Part shown: positions 18,842 through 28,872 of the stretch, piece by piece
Position numbering within the stretch: position 1 is the first letter of the stretch
Layout: every line of letters starts with the position of its first letter
Source of the DNA: Aminobacter anthyllidis
GTDB taxonomy: Bacteria > Pseudomonadota > Alphaproteobacteria > Rhizobiales > Rhizobiaceae
Assembly: GCF_018555685.1 (NCBI RefSeq)
Contig: NZ_JAFLWW010000008.1
Span: forward strand, 1-64,000
Length of the DNA stretch: 64,000 nt
Reading direction: 5' to 3'
The notes under the pieces: model-generated
What the model was told of the DNA's origin: nothing
Databases searched by the model: none
The model's input: the letters and a program-made list of their open reading frames with translations, nothing else
Made by a program: the position numbers and the translations under genes

Positions 18842-19327
18842 TCAGGCGGTTTCGCGCTTGGGCTCGACGAACGTCATGGTCAGCCAGCGCGCGGTGAGCG
18901 CCGGCTTCTTCTGGTCCTCGATCTCGATCGTCACGTCATGCGTGGCCTGGATCCAGCCGGACGGGCGGATCTTAAGCCCGGAGAGCACGAAGCGGGTGCG
19001 GATGCGCGAGCCGGTCTTGACCGGGGCGACGAATTTCAGCTCCTCGAAACCCTGGTTGATGCCCATGCTGCCACCCTCGACCGAAGGCAGCGTGTCGAAG
19101 GTCATGGCCGAAAGCAGCGACAAGGTCAGGAAGCCATGGGCGATGGTGCCGCCGAAGGGCGTCTCGGCCGCGGCGCGGTCGGGGTCGCAATGGATGAACT
19201 GGTGGTCGTCGGTGGCATCGGCGAACTGGTCGATCATCAACTGGGTGACGGTGCGCCAGGGCGAGACGCCAACCTCCTTGCCGAGGTTGGCCTGAAGTTC
19301 GTCGAGGGTGATCGATTTCAGGCTCAT
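18842..19327 (-). CDS. MaoC family (R)-specific enoyl-CoA hydratase-like protein
   Basis: This is a 161-aa hot-dog fold protein. The catalytic motif D-x4-H lies in ATDDHQFIHCDPDRA, followed by GGTIAHGFLTLSLL, typical of MaoC and NodN-like dehydratases. It probably hydrates an enoyl-CoA or related thioester. The ATG at 19327 follows AGGA at good distance and begins the conserved MSLKSITLDEL; the frame is open 25 codons further upstream without a better site. The substrate is not indicated by its neighbours. Confidence 0.86.
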   Translation of the reverse strand: MSLKSITLDELQANLGKEVGVSPWRTVTQLMIDQFADATDDHQFIHCDPDRAAAETPFGGTIAHGFLTLSLLSAMTFDTLPSVEGGSMGINQGFEELKFVAPVKTGSRIRTRFVLSGLKIRPSGWIQATHDVTIEIEDQKKPALTARWLTMTFVEPKRETA

Positions 19328-19460
19328 TGCATCCTGTCCTGCATAAGAAAAAGTCATGCGGCGCTGTAACTGCGAGGACTGATACAGAATCAGACACGCC
19401 ATGTCATCGCTTGGCGCGGCAAATCAGTCGCAGATTGGCCAGTATCAGCAGACGATGTTG

Positions 19461-22400
19461 CTATTCCGCCGGTTCGACGCCGGTATAGGCGGCTTCCTCG
19501 AGCTCGCGCTTCAGGCGGCTCTCCTCGGCAACCTTGGGCGTGATGAAGCGGCCGAGCAGCAGATAGGCCACCGGCGTCAGGAACAGCGTCGAGATCGTCG
19601 CAAGCCCAAGACCACCGACGATCACCCAGCCAAGCGCGATGCGGGCCTCCGCGCCGGCACCTTGCGCCAACACCAGCGGCAGGCCGCCGAGCACGGTACA
19701 GATCATCGTCATCATCACAGGCCGCAGGCGGATCGTCGCTGCTTCCTCGATCGCCTGGCGCACGCCCATGCCACGGTCGCGCAGCTGGTTGGCGAACTCG
19801 ACCACCAGGATGCCGTTCTTGGCCATGACTCCGACAAGCAGCACCAGGCCGATCTGGCTGTAGGCATTGAGCGAGGTTCCGGTCAAAATCAGCGCGAAGA
19901 CGGCGCAGGCAAGGCCGAGCGGCACGGTCGCCATGATGATCACCGCCGAGACGAAGCTTTCGAACTGTGCTGCCAGCACCAGCAGGATGATGACGATGGC
20001 AAAGCCGAAGATCGTCAGCATGCTGCCGCTGGTCTCGTTCAGCGTCGCGGCTTCCGCGAGCGGCAGCAGCCGGCTGCCTGCGGGCAGCACCGGTGCTGCG
20101 ATCTGTTCGACTTCCTTCAGCGCGTCGCCAAGGGCGAAGTCGTCGGCGAGGCCGGCGGTGATTGCCACCGAACGCTGCTGCTGTTCGCGCGACAGCGACG
20201 GCGGCACGGCGCGTTCGGACAGCGTGGCGATCGTCGACACCGGCACGAAGCGGCCGTCCGTCGTCCTGATGAAGATGTTTTCGAGGTCGGTCGAATCGTT
20301 GATCGGGTTGGTGGTCGAGACCAGCTTCACGTCGTAGCTGCGGTCCTCGATGAACACGGAGGTGATCTTGCGGCCGTCGAGCATCGCCTGCAGCGCCGGC
20401 GACAGCCCCTTGATGTCGATGCCGAGGTCGGAGGCGCGCTCGCGGTCGACGGTGACGAACAGCTGCGGCTGGTTGGCGTCGGTCGAAAGCCGCGGCTGGC
20501 GGAAGCGCGGGTCCTTCTCCATCTCGGCCAGCACCTTCGCGGCTGCGGTGCCGAGGTCGGCGTAGCTGTTGCCGATCAGCGCGAATTGCAGGCCGTTGCC
20601 GGCGCCGCGGATGCCGAGGCTGTTGGGCTGGCCGACGGTTGTGCGCACGCCCGGCACCTGGCTGGTGCGGGACAGGATGTCGGCGGCGATCTCCTGCTGG
20701 GTGCGGCTGCGCTCGCTCCACGGCGCCAGCGACAGCACCATGAAGCCGCTGTTGTTGTTGTTGCCCATGCCGGCGCTGACGAAGGTGCTCTCGATCTCGC
20801 CCGACTTGCGCAGCGGCTCGATCAGCCCCTCGATGCGGCGCAGCTGCGAGGCGGTGTAGTCGAGGCTGACGCCCTGCGGGGCGGAGACACGCAGCATCAC
20901 CAGCGAGCGGTCCTCGGTCGGCGTCAGTTCCTGGCGCACATTGCCGAAGGCGACATAGGCAGCACCGGCAAACAGCAGCGACACCAAAATGACGATGGCC
21001 GGCGCGTTGAGGCAGGCATGCAGGCAGCGCTTGTAGAGCGCTGCGAGCTTCGTGCCGAGCTTGCCAAGCACGCCGCCATGGCTGTGCTCGATGCTCTTTT
21101 CGGTCAGCATGCGCGAGGCCAGCATCGGGCACAGCGACAGCGCCACGATCGACGACAGCAGCACCGAAATCGCCAGCACGAAGCCGAATTCGCGGAACAG
21201 GCCGCCGGTCTGGCCGGGCAGGAACGAGATCGGGATGAACACCGCGGCAAGCGTCGCCGTCGTTGCCACCACGGCGAAGAACACCTCCTGGGTGCCGAGC
21301 ACGGCAGCAGCGCGCGGGCCCATGCCTTCGTTGCGGCGGCGCACGATGTTTTCGAGCACGACGATGGCGTCATCGACGACAAGGCCCGTCGCCAGCACCA
21401 GCGCCAGAAGTGTCAGTATGTTGACCGAGAAGCCGGCGAGATAGATGCCGGCGATGGTGCCGATCATCGCCACCGGCATGGCAAAGCCCGGGATCAGCGT
21501 CGCGCGCCAGTCCTGCAGGAAGGCGTAGATGACGATCAAGACGATCGTCACCGACAGGATCAGCGCGATCTCGACCTCGTGGATGGCGCCCTGGACGAAG
21601 GTCGCGTCATCCGACGTCACCCGGATGGTCATGCCGGCGGGCAAGGTGGTCTGGATCTTTTCGGCCGCCGCGCGCACGCCCTTGGAGATGTCGAGCGTGC
21701 TCGACTGGGCCTGGCGCACGATGCCGATGCCGATGCCGGTCTTGCCGTCGGAACGCAGCGAGGTCGAGCCGGGGTCCCCGCCGAGCGTGACGGTGGCGAC
21801 GTCGCCGAGCTTGGTCTTGCCGTTGATGATGATGCTTTCGAAGGCCTCGGGCGTCGTCACCGCGGCACTGGCGCGCACGATCAGGTCCTGGTTGCCGACG
21901 GTCAGCGAGCCCGCCGGCGCGTCGAAGGAGACGCTCGCCAGCGCGTTGGAGATGTCGGCCAGCGTCAGCCCGAGGCTTGCCACCTTGGCCTGATCGATGT
22001 CGACGCGGAATATCTTGGCGCGGTCGCCATAGGTCTGCACGTCGGCGACGCCGTCGACGGCGGCCAAAGTGTCGACGATCTGGTCCTCGACGAGGATGGA
22101 CATGTCCTCGACAGGCATGGTGTCGGAGGTCACCGCCAGGCGCATCACCGCGTCGGCATTGGCATCGGCCTTGACGATGCGCGGCGCGTCCGCATCGTCG
22201 GGCAGCGAATTGGTCACCCGCCCGACGGCGTCGCGCATGTCGGATGCCGCGACGTTGAGGTCGACGCCGTCGTTGAACTCGACCGTGACGCGGCTGTTGC
22301 CGTAGGACGAACTCGACGAGATCGACTTGACGCCGGTGACGCGCGCCACGGCACCCTCGACCACCGCCGTCACCTCGCGGTCGACGATCTCGGCCGCGGC

Positions 22401-22589
22401 ATCGGAATAGCTCGTCGACACCGTGATGACGGGCCGGTCGACGTCGGGCAGCTCACGCACCTCGACGCCGTAGAAGGCGGCGAGGCCGGCAACCACGATC
22501 AGCGTGTTGATGACGAAGGCCAGCACCGGCCGGCGCACGAAAAGTGCCGTGATGCCTTTTTCGGCGTTGTCGTTCTGCATGGTGCTCAT
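19461..22589 (-). CDS. RND efflux pump, inner-membrane subunit
   Basis: This is a 1042-aa protein of the AcrB/MdtB size. The N-terminus FVRRPVLAFVINTLIVVAG is the first membrane segment; twelve are expected, with two large periplasmic loops. VLATGLVVDDAIVVLENI carries the pair of aspartates in segment 4 that relay protons. The start follows GGGAG. It exports hydrophobic compounds by proton antiport together with the adaptor gene 14 bases upstream. No outer-membrane channel gene is present nearby, so a distant TolC-like protein would be needed. Confidence 0.94.
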   Translation of the reverse strand: MSTMQNDNAEKGITALFVRRPVLAFVINTLIVVAGLAAFYGVEVRELPDVDRPVITVSTSYSDAAAEIVDREVTAVVEGAVARVTGVKSISSSSSYGNSRVTVEFNDGVDLNVAASDMRDAVGRVTNSLPDDADAPRIVKADANADAVMRLAVTSDTMPVEDMSILVEDQIVDTLAAVDGVADVQTYGDRAKIFRVDIDQAKVASLGLTLADISNALASVSFDAPAGSLTVGNQDLIVRASAAVTTPEAFESIIINGKTKLGDVATVTLGGDPGSTSLRSDGKTGIGIGIVRQAQSSTLDISKGVRAAAEKIQTTLPAGMTIRVTSDDATFVQGAIHEVEIALILSVTIVLIVIYAFLQDWRATLIPGFAMPVAMIGTIAGIYLAGFSVNILTLLALVLATGLVVDDAIVVLENIVRRRNEGMGPRAAAVLGTQEVFFAVVATTATLAAVFIPISFLPGQTGGLFREFGFVLAISVLLSSIVALSLCPMLASRMLTEKSIEHSHGGVLGKLGTKLAALYKRCLHACLNAPAIVILVSLLFAGAAYVAFGNVRQELTPTEDRSLVMLRVSAPQGVSLDYTASQLRRIEGLIEPLRKSGEIESTFVSAGMGNNNNSGFMVLSLAPWSERSRTQQEIAADILSRTSQVPGVRTTVGQPNSLGIRGAGNGLQFALIGNSYADLGTAAAKVLAEMEKDPRFRQPRLSTDANQPQLFVTVDRERASDLGIDIKGLSPALQAMLDGRKITSVFIEDRSYDVKLVSTTNPINDSTDLENIFIRTTDGRFVPVSTIATLSERAVPPSLSREQQQRSVAITAGLADDFALGDALKEVEQIAAPVLPAGSRLLPLAEAATLNETSGSMLTIFGFAIVIILLVLAAQFESFVSAVIIMATVPLGLACAVFALILTGTSLNAYSQIGLVLLVGVMAKNGILVVEFANQLRDRGMGVRQAIEEAATIRLRPVMMTMICTVLGGLPLVLAQGAGAEARIALGWVIVGGLGLATISTLFLTPVAYLLLGRFITPKVAEESRLKRELEEAAYTGVEPAE

Positions 22590-22603
22590 ATCGGCGCTCC
22601 CGC

Positions 22604-23761
22604 TCAGGAGCCGCTGCCGGCGGGCTCGCGGCCGGCAATCAAAAGCTCTGCCCCTTCGCGCACCGTGTGGATGCCTTCGGTCACGACCTTGTCGCCGGCG
22701 GTCAGTGCCGCCTGCACCAGCACGCTGTCGGTGTTGCGCTGGATGATGCGCACAGGCACGCGCTTGGCCTTGCCGTTGTCGAGCGCCCAGACGAAGGCGC
22801 CGTCGCCGCCCCACTGGATCGCCAGCGGGTCGACCGATGGATAGGTGTCGCCGGGAAACTGCATCGCGACCTGGAACGACATGCCGGCGCGCAGCATGTC
22901 GCCGTCATTGTCGAGGCGGGCCTGGATACGCAGCGTCCGGCTCTGTTCGTCGAGCCGGTTGTCGACAGCGCTGACAACGCCTTCGATGACCTGGCCGGGA
23001 CGGGCGACAGAGTTGGCCGTCAGCGGTGCGCCGACCGCAATCAGGCCGGTGAAACGCTCCGGCACCCAGAAGTCGACGATGATGCGCGAGCGATCGTCGA
23101 TGGTGGCGATGGTGGTCTGGCTGGTGACGTAGTTGCCGGCCTCGACCGGCAGGATGCCGACGATGCCGGCGATGGGGGCGATGATGGTGCGGCGGTCGAG
23201 CGCGAGTGCTGCGTCGCGCACCGCAAGGCGCGCGTTCTCGAGCGCCAGTTCCGCTTCCTTGAGCTGCACCGTGGTCGCCGTGTTGGTGGCGCGCAGCGCC
23301 TTGATACGCTCCAGCGATGCCTCGGCATCGCCCTGCGCGATGCGGGCGCGTTCGAGCGCGATCTCTTCTGAATCCGAATCGAGCTTGGCTATGACCCCGC
23401 CAGCCTCGACCTTCTCGCCGGCGCCGACCGCGATCTCGGTCAGCCGCCCGGAGGCGTAAGGGTTGATGACGACCGAGTTGAGCGCCCGGCCGGTGCCGAT
23501 TGCCGACAGCCGGTCGTTGATCGTGCCCGAAGCTACTGTCTGGGTGACGACAGGTGTCTGCGGCTGGCCGCCGCGATTGCCGCCCTGGCGGTTGCCGCCG
23601 CTGCCGCCGCGCGCCGTCTGCGGCTGTTCCGTCTTGGCCTGGGCCCAGTCGATGCCCCAACTGGCGAGAACCGTGCGCGAACTCGGCACCAGCAGCACCC
23701 AACCGGCGGCTGCCGCAAGTACAATGCCAATTGCCAAGACAATCTGCTTCCAGGCGGCCAT
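22604..23761 (-). CDS. RND efflux pump periplasmic adaptor (HlyD/AcrA family)
   Basis: This is a 385-aa protein. An N-terminal membrane anchor (IVLAIGIVLAAAAGWVLLV) is followed by a Gly/Gln-rich linker with a GGNRQGGNRGG run (about 50-70). Next come the lipoyl-like domain (INPYASGRLTEIAVGAGEKVEAG), a short coiled coil (about 150-200) and beta-barrel domains. It links the pump to an outer-membrane channel. The ATG at 23761 is preceded by GGAG six bases before it, which favours it over two upstream ATGs. The gene starts the two-gene efflux operon. Confidence 0.92.
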   Translation of the reverse strand: MAAWKQIVLAIGIVLAAAAGWVLLVPSSRTVLASWGIDWAQAKTEQPQTARGGSGGNRQGGNRGGQPQTPVVTQTVASGTINDRLSAIGTGRALNSVVINPYASGRLTEIAVGAGEKVEAGGVIAKLDSDSEEIALERARIAQGDAEASLERIKALRATNTATTVQLKEAELALENARLAVRDAALALDRRTIIAPIAGIVGILPVEAGNYVTSQTTIATIDDRSRIIVDFWVPERFTGLIAVGAPLTANSVARPGQVIEGVVSAVDNRLDEQSRTLRIQARLDNDGDMLRAGMSFQVAMQFPGDTYPSVDPLAIQWGGDGAFVWALDNGKAKRVPVRIIQRNTDSVLVQAALTAGDKVVTEGIHTVREGAELLIAGREPAGSGS

Positions 23762-23988
23762 GCGTACTCCGGTCTGCTGCGTTTTCGTTCCGCTCGGGAA
23801 CACGTGGCTTCTCATCGCTGGCAAAGCACTGCGCCGTCGCCGCACCTCGCCAAGGATCGTTCGTCGGCAACCGGGCGCAAGCCCGCAAGGGCGCGCCAGT
23901 ATAGCCTAGTTCGTCAGCCGAGGCTTAGGGCAATTCTCGGCCCGTAGCACATTAAATCTGCGTAATATTTGCGGGATTGTCTCTTGGT

Positions 23989-24816
23989 TCAGCGCAGATC
24001 CTCGATCGCGCGGATGCGCTTTGCGCCTTCGCTTTCGAGCTGGCGCGTCAGGGCGCCGATCACCGCTTCGGCGGCGACGAACAGCGATGCCGACGAATCC
24101 CAGGCCGAAGGCACGGCCGTGCGCCCGGCAATGACGTGGCGGGCGAAACGTGCGATCGGCGACAGCCACTGGTCGGTGAACAGGACGATCGTCGCGCCCC
24201 TGTTGTGTGCCTTCTCGGCGAAGCGGATCAGGCTGTCCTGGTAGCGGCGGATGTCAAAGATCAGCAGCGTGTCGCGCTTGCCCATGTCGATCAGCCTGTC
24301 GCGCCACAGGCTTTCCTGGCCGACGAGATGGGTGACGTTGGGCCGGATCAGGTTGAGATGGGCTGCCATGTAGCGTGCCAGCGGATCGGTGAAGCGGCCA
24401 CCGACGAGGTAGACATGTGCCTTCGGGCTGGCGAGCTGGGCAACGATGTCGGCCAGCTGCCGCTCGGAAATATGCCTGAATGTCTCGCGGATGTTTTCAA
24501 GCACCGCTTCCAGGATGGGGGCTGTCGAAGCGGGCAGGGGCGATTGGGTGGTGTTGGTGCGCGACGCCGGCGACTGCAGCTGGGCTGCCAGCTCGTCCTG
24601 CAGTGCCGACTGGAACTCGGGATAGTTCTGGAATCCGAGCCTGGCAACGAAGCGCAGGATCGTCGGTGACGAAACGCCGGCCTGCTGCGAGAATTCGGCC
24701 ACCGTCTTCAGCCCGATCAGCGGGTAGGATGCGATCAGCGTCTGCGCTGCCCGGCGCTCGCCGGCAGGCATCGTGTCGATCTTTTCGGTGATCAGTTCGG
24801 CAACGCTCGAAACCAT
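23989..24816 (-). CDS. RpiR/MurR family transcriptional regulator
   Basis: This is a 275-aa protein. An N-terminal HTH_6 domain (residues about 1-80, with TVAEFSQQAGVSSPTILRFVARLGF) is joined to a C-terminal SIS domain (about 125-265) that normally binds a phosphosugar. The ATG at 24816 follows AGGGGATGAG and was chosen over one 25 codons upstream. It diverges from the FGase-permease-ligase cluster and probably controls it. An SIS regulator on an amine cluster is unusual, though such sensors do bind other ligands. Confidence 0.87.
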   Translation of the reverse strand: MVSSVAELITEKIDTMPAGERRAAQTLIASYPLIGLKTVAEFSQQAGVSSPTILRFVARLGFQNYPEFQSALQDELAAQLQSPASRTNTTQSPLPASTAPILEAVLENIRETFRHISERQLADIVAQLASPKAHVYLVGGRFTDPLARYMAAHLNLIRPNVTHLVGQESLWRDRLIDMGKRDTLLIFDIRRYQDSLIRFAEKAHNRGATIVLFTDQWLSPIARFARHVIAGRTAVPSAWDSSASLFVAAEAVIGALTRQLESEGAKRIRAIEDLR

Positions 24817-24884
24817 CTCATCCCCTGCTGTATTGGTTGACGCCCTGGCCCAGCGCACAGTCTGGCTCAGGCCTGAAATGACAT

Positions 24885-24911
24885 TTGACAAACTCCTGCA
24901 AAGTGTATGAA
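24885..24911 (+). promoter_or_regulatory. Possible promoter of the amine-catabolism cluster
   Basis: TTGACA at 24885-24890 is a perfect -35 box; TATGAA at 24906-24911 is a fair -10, but the 15-base spacing is short. It lies 65 bases before the FGase gene in the region divergent from the RpiR regulator. Confidence 0.4.
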
Positions 24912-24975
24912 ATCATCCACAGGGGCGCAATGAACAAAAATACGTAACATACGATACGGCCCCGGGGATGACTGA

Positions 24976-25797
24976 ATGGGATCGGGCCAGGCCGCTGCGC
25001 GTGCAATGTCGAATGCCGTCCGGGTTACAAACCGGGCCGGGCGCAGCCCCTTTGTCATCCTGTGCGATCATGCCTCCAATCATCTGCCCGCAAGCTTTGG
25101 CACGCTCGGCCTCGATGCGTCCGAGATGCTGCGCCACATCGCCTGGGATCCCGGCGCCTTGCCTGTCGCCCAGCGCCTGGCCGAGGGTCTCGATGCCACG
25201 CTTGTCGAATCCTGCGTCTCGCGGCTCGCCATCGACTGCAACCGCCCGCTCGGCGCCCACGACCTGATCCCGGAGATCAGCGAAACCACCGCCATTCCGG
25301 GAAACGCGGCACTTTCGGCCACTCAGCGCGAGGCGCGAATCGCGCTATCATGGCGCCCGTTCCACGATGCGATCGACGAGGTCGTTGCGGAACGGCTCCG
25401 CGAGGGGCGGGAGACGAGACTGGTGTCTGTCCATTCCTTCACTCCTGTCTACAAGGGCGTTTCGCGCCCCTGGCACATTGGCATCATCCATGACGAGGAC
25501 TCCCGGCTCGCCGCTCCGCTGATCGCGGCGCTGCAGGGGCTCGACGGCATAACAGTCGGCGTCAACGAGCCCTATGCTCCAGCCGACCGCGTCTACTTCA
25601 CCCTGGAACACCACGGCAGGTCGCGCGGCCTGCCGTGCGCGATGATCGAAATCCGCAACGACGAAATCTCGGCGCAGACCGGGCAGCGGAAATGGGCGGA
25701 TCTGCTCACGGGCATCTTTGCGGAGCTCGAACCGGAGGCGGGTGACGCAGCCCCCTTCCAGGCGAGCCCCGGCCGCGCAGCTCAATCAAAGGCATAA
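24976..25797 (+). CDS. N-formylglutamate amidohydrolase family protein
   Basis: This is a 273-aa protein. VILCDHASNHLPASFG (about residues 27-42), RLAIDCNRP and the later HSFTPVYKG are the family's metal and substrate motifs. Classical members cleave N-formylglutamate in histidine breakdown, but no hut gene is present here. It lies beside a gamma-glutamyl ligase-like gene and two dehydrogenases, so it may instead hydrolyse a gamma-glutamyl amide, a role filled by PuuD in putrescine breakdown. The start follows GGGGATG; a second ATG 30 bases later is possible. Confidence 0.85.
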   Translation: MGSGQAAARAMSNAVRVTNRAGRSPFVILCDHASNHLPASFGTLGLDASEMLRHIAWDPGALPVAQRLAEGLDATLVESCVSRLAIDCNRPLGAHDLIPEISETTAIPGNAALSATQREARIALSWRPFHDAIDEVVAERLREGRETRLVSVHSFTPVYKGVSRPWHIGIIHDEDSRLAAPLIAALQGLDGITVGVNEPYAPADRVYFTLEHHGRSRGLPCAMIEIRNDEISAQTGQRKWADLLTGIFAELEPEAGDAAPFQASPGRAAQSKA

Positions 25798-25815
25798 CAA
25801 TAAGGGGACACTGAA

Positions 25816-27375
25816 ATGGCAGCACCTGGTTATTCCGAGAAAGACAAGAGCGAGGACGTCCAAGTCCTCCACAGCATGGGCTACGCCCAGGAACTCGAAC
25901 GGCGAATGAGCCAGTTCTCGAATTTCGCGGTTTCGTTCTCCATCATCTGCATCCTGTCAGGCGGCATCAATTCGCTGGCGCAGGCGACCTCAGGCGCCGG
26001 CGGTGCCGCCATCGGCATCGGCTGGCCGCTCGGCTGCTTCGTGTCGCTGGTGTTCGCGGTGGCCATGGCGCAGATCAGCTCGGCCTATCCAACGGCCGGC
26101 GGCCTCTATCACTGGGGTTCGATCCTCGGCAACCGCTTCACCGGCTGGCTGACCGCCTGGTTCAACCTGCTCGGTCTCGTCACCGTGCTCGGCGCCATCA
26201 ATGTCGGCACCTACTACTTCTTCATGGGCGCCTTCGGCACGTCCTACCTCGGGCTCGAAGACACCACCACCACCCGCATCATCTTCCTAGCCATCATCAC
26301 CGGGTTGCAGGCGCTGGTGAATCACATGGGCATCGGCCTCACCGCCAAGCTCACTGATTTCTCCGGCTATCTCATCTTCGCAACCGCGATCGCGCTCGCC
26401 GTCGTCTGCCTGGCAGCCGCCGACAGCTATGAAGTCAGCCGGCTGTTCACCTTCTCCAACTATTCGGGCGAAGCGGGCGGCAATGTCTGGCCGACCAACT
26501 CGTCGATGTGGGTGTTCCTGCTCGGCCTGTTGCTGCCGATCTACACCATCACCGGCTACGATGCCTCGGCGCATACCTCGGAAGAGACGCTGAAGGCGGC
26601 TCATTCGGTGCCGCGCGCCATGATCGGTTCGGTGCTGTGGTCGGCTCTGTTCGGCTACATCATGCTGTGCTCGTTCGTGCTGATGCTGCCGAGCATGGAT
26701 GCGGCAGCAGCCCAGGGCTGGAACGTGTTCTTCTGGGCGATGACCGAACAGGTCAACCCGGTGGTCAAGGACCTGCTCTATCTCGCCATCTTCGTCGCCC
26801 AGTGGCTTTGCGGTCTGGCGACCGTGACGTCGGTGTCGCGCATGATCTTCGCCTTCTCGCGTGACGGCGGCCTGCCGGGCTCCAAGGCACTTGCCAAGGT
26901 CAGCCCGACCTATCGCACGCCGGTGGCTGCGATCTGGACCGGCTCCATCCTGTCTGTCCTGTTCGTCTGGGGTTCGTCGCTGGTCTCCATCGGCGAGACG
27001 CCGGTCTACACCATCGTCGTCGCCTGCACGGTCATCTTCCTGTTCTTCTCCTTCACAATTCCGATCGCGCTTGGCCTGGTGGCCTGGGGCACCTCGAAGT
27101 GGGACAAGATGGGTCCGTTCAATCTCGGCGAAGGTGTCTTCAAGCTGTTCGCCGTGCTTTCGATCATCGCCATGATCCTGATCTTCGTGATCGGCATCCA
27201 GCCGCCGAACGACTGGGCGCTCTATATCACCGTCGGCTTCCTGATCGTCACCGGCGTTGTCTGGTTCGGCTTCGAAGCACGCCGCTTCCAGGGGCCTCCG
27301 ATCGGTGACCAGGTGGCCAAGCGCGCTGCCGAGATCGCAGCGGCCGAACGCGCCGTCGGCGAAACCGGACACTGA
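25816..27375 (+). CDS. APC superfamily amino acid/amine permease
   Basis: This is a 519-aa inner-membrane protein with 12 expected membrane segments. FSNFAVSFSIICILSGGINSL in segment 1 and AYPTAGGLYHWGSILGNRFTGWLTAWFN in the following loop match the amino acid/choline (AAT/ACT) branch, which includes GABA, choline and ethanolamine permeases. It imports a substrate by proton or sodium symport. It stands 18 bases after the FGase gene and 108 bases before the ligase gene, so it probably supplies their substrate. Confidence 0.9.
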   Translation: MAAPGYSEKDKSEDVQVLHSMGYAQELERRMSQFSNFAVSFSIICILSGGINSLAQATSGAGGAAIGIGWPLGCFVSLVFAVAMAQISSAYPTAGGLYHWGSILGNRFTGWLTAWFNLLGLVTVLGAINVGTYYFFMGAFGTSYLGLEDTTTTRIIFLAIITGLQALVNHMGIGLTAKLTDFSGYLIFATAIALAVVCLAAADSYEVSRLFTFSNYSGEAGGNVWPTNSSMWVFLLGLLLPIYTITGYDASAHTSEETLKAAHSVPRAMIGSVLWSALFGYIMLCSFVLMLPSMDAAAAQGWNVFFWAMTEQVNPVVKDLLYLAIFVAQWLCGLATVTSVSRMIFAFSRDGGLPGSKALAKVSPTYRTPVAAIWTGSILSVLFVWGSSLVSIGETPVYTIVVACTVIFLFFSFTIPIALGLVAWGTSKWDKMGPFNLGEGVFKLFAVLSIIAMILIFVIGIQPPNDWALYITVGFLIVTGVVWFGFEARRFQGPPIGDQVAKRAAEIAAAERAVGETGH

Positions 27376-27483
27376 CAGTCCTCGATATGGCCGTGGCCGG
27401 CCAAGTGCCGGCCACGTCTCGTTTCAACCCTCAGAACGATCTTCCAAAAACCTGAAAGTGGCATTGCCCGGAGCGGAACAAAA

Positions 27484-28854
27484 ATGGCTGGAAATCTCTC
27501 ATTCGATCAGTTGAAGAAGGCTGTCGCCTCAGGCGAGATCGACACGGTGCTTGCCTGCGCCGTCGACATGCAGGGCCGTCTGGTCGGCAAGCGGTTTTTG
27601 GCCAAGTACTTCGTTGAGTCCGCCTATGACGAGACCCATGGCTGCAACTATTTGCTGGCCAACGACATCGATATGGAGCCGGTGCCCGGCTACAAGGCCG
27701 CAAGCTGGTCGAAAGGCTATGGCGACTTCGTCATGAAGCCCGACCTCAACACCATCCGCAACGTGCCTTGGCTCGAAAAGACGGCGCTGCTGCTCTGCGA
27801 CTTGCAGGATCACCACACGCATGAGGATCTGGCGCATTCGCCGCGCGGCATCCTGCGCAAGCAGGTCAAGCGGCTGCAGGATCGCGGCTATCTCGCCTAT
27901 TTCGCCTCCGAGCTCGAATTCTACCTGTTCTCCGAAACCTACGATTCGGCCCGCGCCAAGCACTGGCAGAACCTCGACACCGCCTCGCCCTATATCGGCG
28001 ACTACCTGATCGGCATCACCACCAAGGAAGAAGGCGTCATGCGCCGGCTTCGCAACGAGATGGAAGCCGCCGGCATCCCGATCGAGAACTCCAAGGGCGA
28101 GTGGGGCCCGGGCCAGGAAGAGATCAACGTCCGCTACGCCGAAGTGCTTGAGATGGCCGACCGCCATGTCATCCTGAAGAACGGCGCCAAGGAGATCGCG
28201 GCTTCGGAAGGCAAGGCGATCTCATTCATGTCCAAGTACAATTACGGTCTCGCCGGCAACTCCAGCCACATCCACAATTCGCTGTGGAGTGCCGACGGCA
28301 AGACACCGCTGTTCTACGAAAAGGGTGCTGAGTGGACGCTGTCCAAGCTCGGCCAGCAATGGTCGGCCGGCCAGCTCAAATATGCCAAGGAGTTCACCTG
28401 GTTCCTGGCGCCCTACATCAATTCCTACAAGCGCTTCCAGTCGGGCACTTTTGCGCCGACCAAGATCATGTGGAGCGAGGACAACCGCACCGCCGGCTTC
28501 CGCCTCTGCGGCGAAGGCACCAAGGGCATCCGCATGGAATGCCGCATCGGCGGCGCCGACCTCAATCCCTATCTCGCTTTTGCCGCACTGATCGCCGCCG
28601 GCCTCGCCGGCATTGATGAAAAGCTCGAGCTGCAGAAGCCGTTCGTCGGCGACGCGTATCAGGCGGCCAGCCTGCCCGAGATTCCAAAGACCCTGCGCGA
28701 TGCCACCGAGACCCTGGCATCGTCCAAGATGCTACGGGAAGCCCTCGGCGAGGAGGTTGTCGACCACTACGTCCACACCGCGCGCTGGGAACAGTTCGAA
28801 TACGACCGCCGCATCACCGACTGGGAGCTGCACAGAGGCTTCGAGCGGTACTAA
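27484..28854 (+). CDS. Glutamine synthetase family ligase (PuuA/gamma-glutamyl-amine synthetase-like)
   Basis: This is a 456-aa protein with the glutamine synthetase catalytic fold. Visible parts are the acidic metal site in LAYFASELEFYLF, the histidine segment NSSHIHNSLWSADG and RMECRIGGADLNPYLAFAALIAAG near the end. Its length and sequence are like PuuA-type enzymes that join glutamate to an amine rather than to ammonia; the adenylylation site of GlnA is not evident. The start is at an ATG after GGAACAAAA. It probably activates an amine as a gamma-glutamyl amide for oxidation by the dehydrogenases that follow. Confidence 0.87.
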   Translation: MAGNLSFDQLKKAVASGEIDTVLACAVDMQGRLVGKRFLAKYFVESAYDETHGCNYLLANDIDMEPVPGYKAASWSKGYGDFVMKPDLNTIRNVPWLEKTALLLCDLQDHHTHEDLAHSPRGILRKQVKRLQDRGYLAYFASELEFYLFSETYDSARAKHWQNLDTASPYIGDYLIGITTKEEGVMRRLRNEMEAAGIPIENSKGEWGPGQEEINVRYAEVLEMADRHVILKNGAKEIAASEGKAISFMSKYNYGLAGNSSHIHNSLWSADGKTPLFYEKGAEWTLSKLGQQWSAGQLKYAKEFTWFLAPYINSYKRFQSGTFAPTKIMWSEDNRTAGFRLCGEGTKGIRMECRIGGADLNPYLAFAALIAAGLAGIDEKLELQKPFVGDAYQAASLPEIPKTLRDATETLASSKMLREALGEEVVDHYVHTARWEQFEYDRRITDWELHRGFERY

Positions 28855-28872
28855 AGTCATCATCATTGCGTG

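Noticed and set aside
19401-22844. Very long plus-strand open frame (1147 codons) opposite the RND pump
   Set aside because: It is an antisense shadow of the RND gene, full of His, Arg and Asp runs from GC-rich codon complement, with no recognisable domain.
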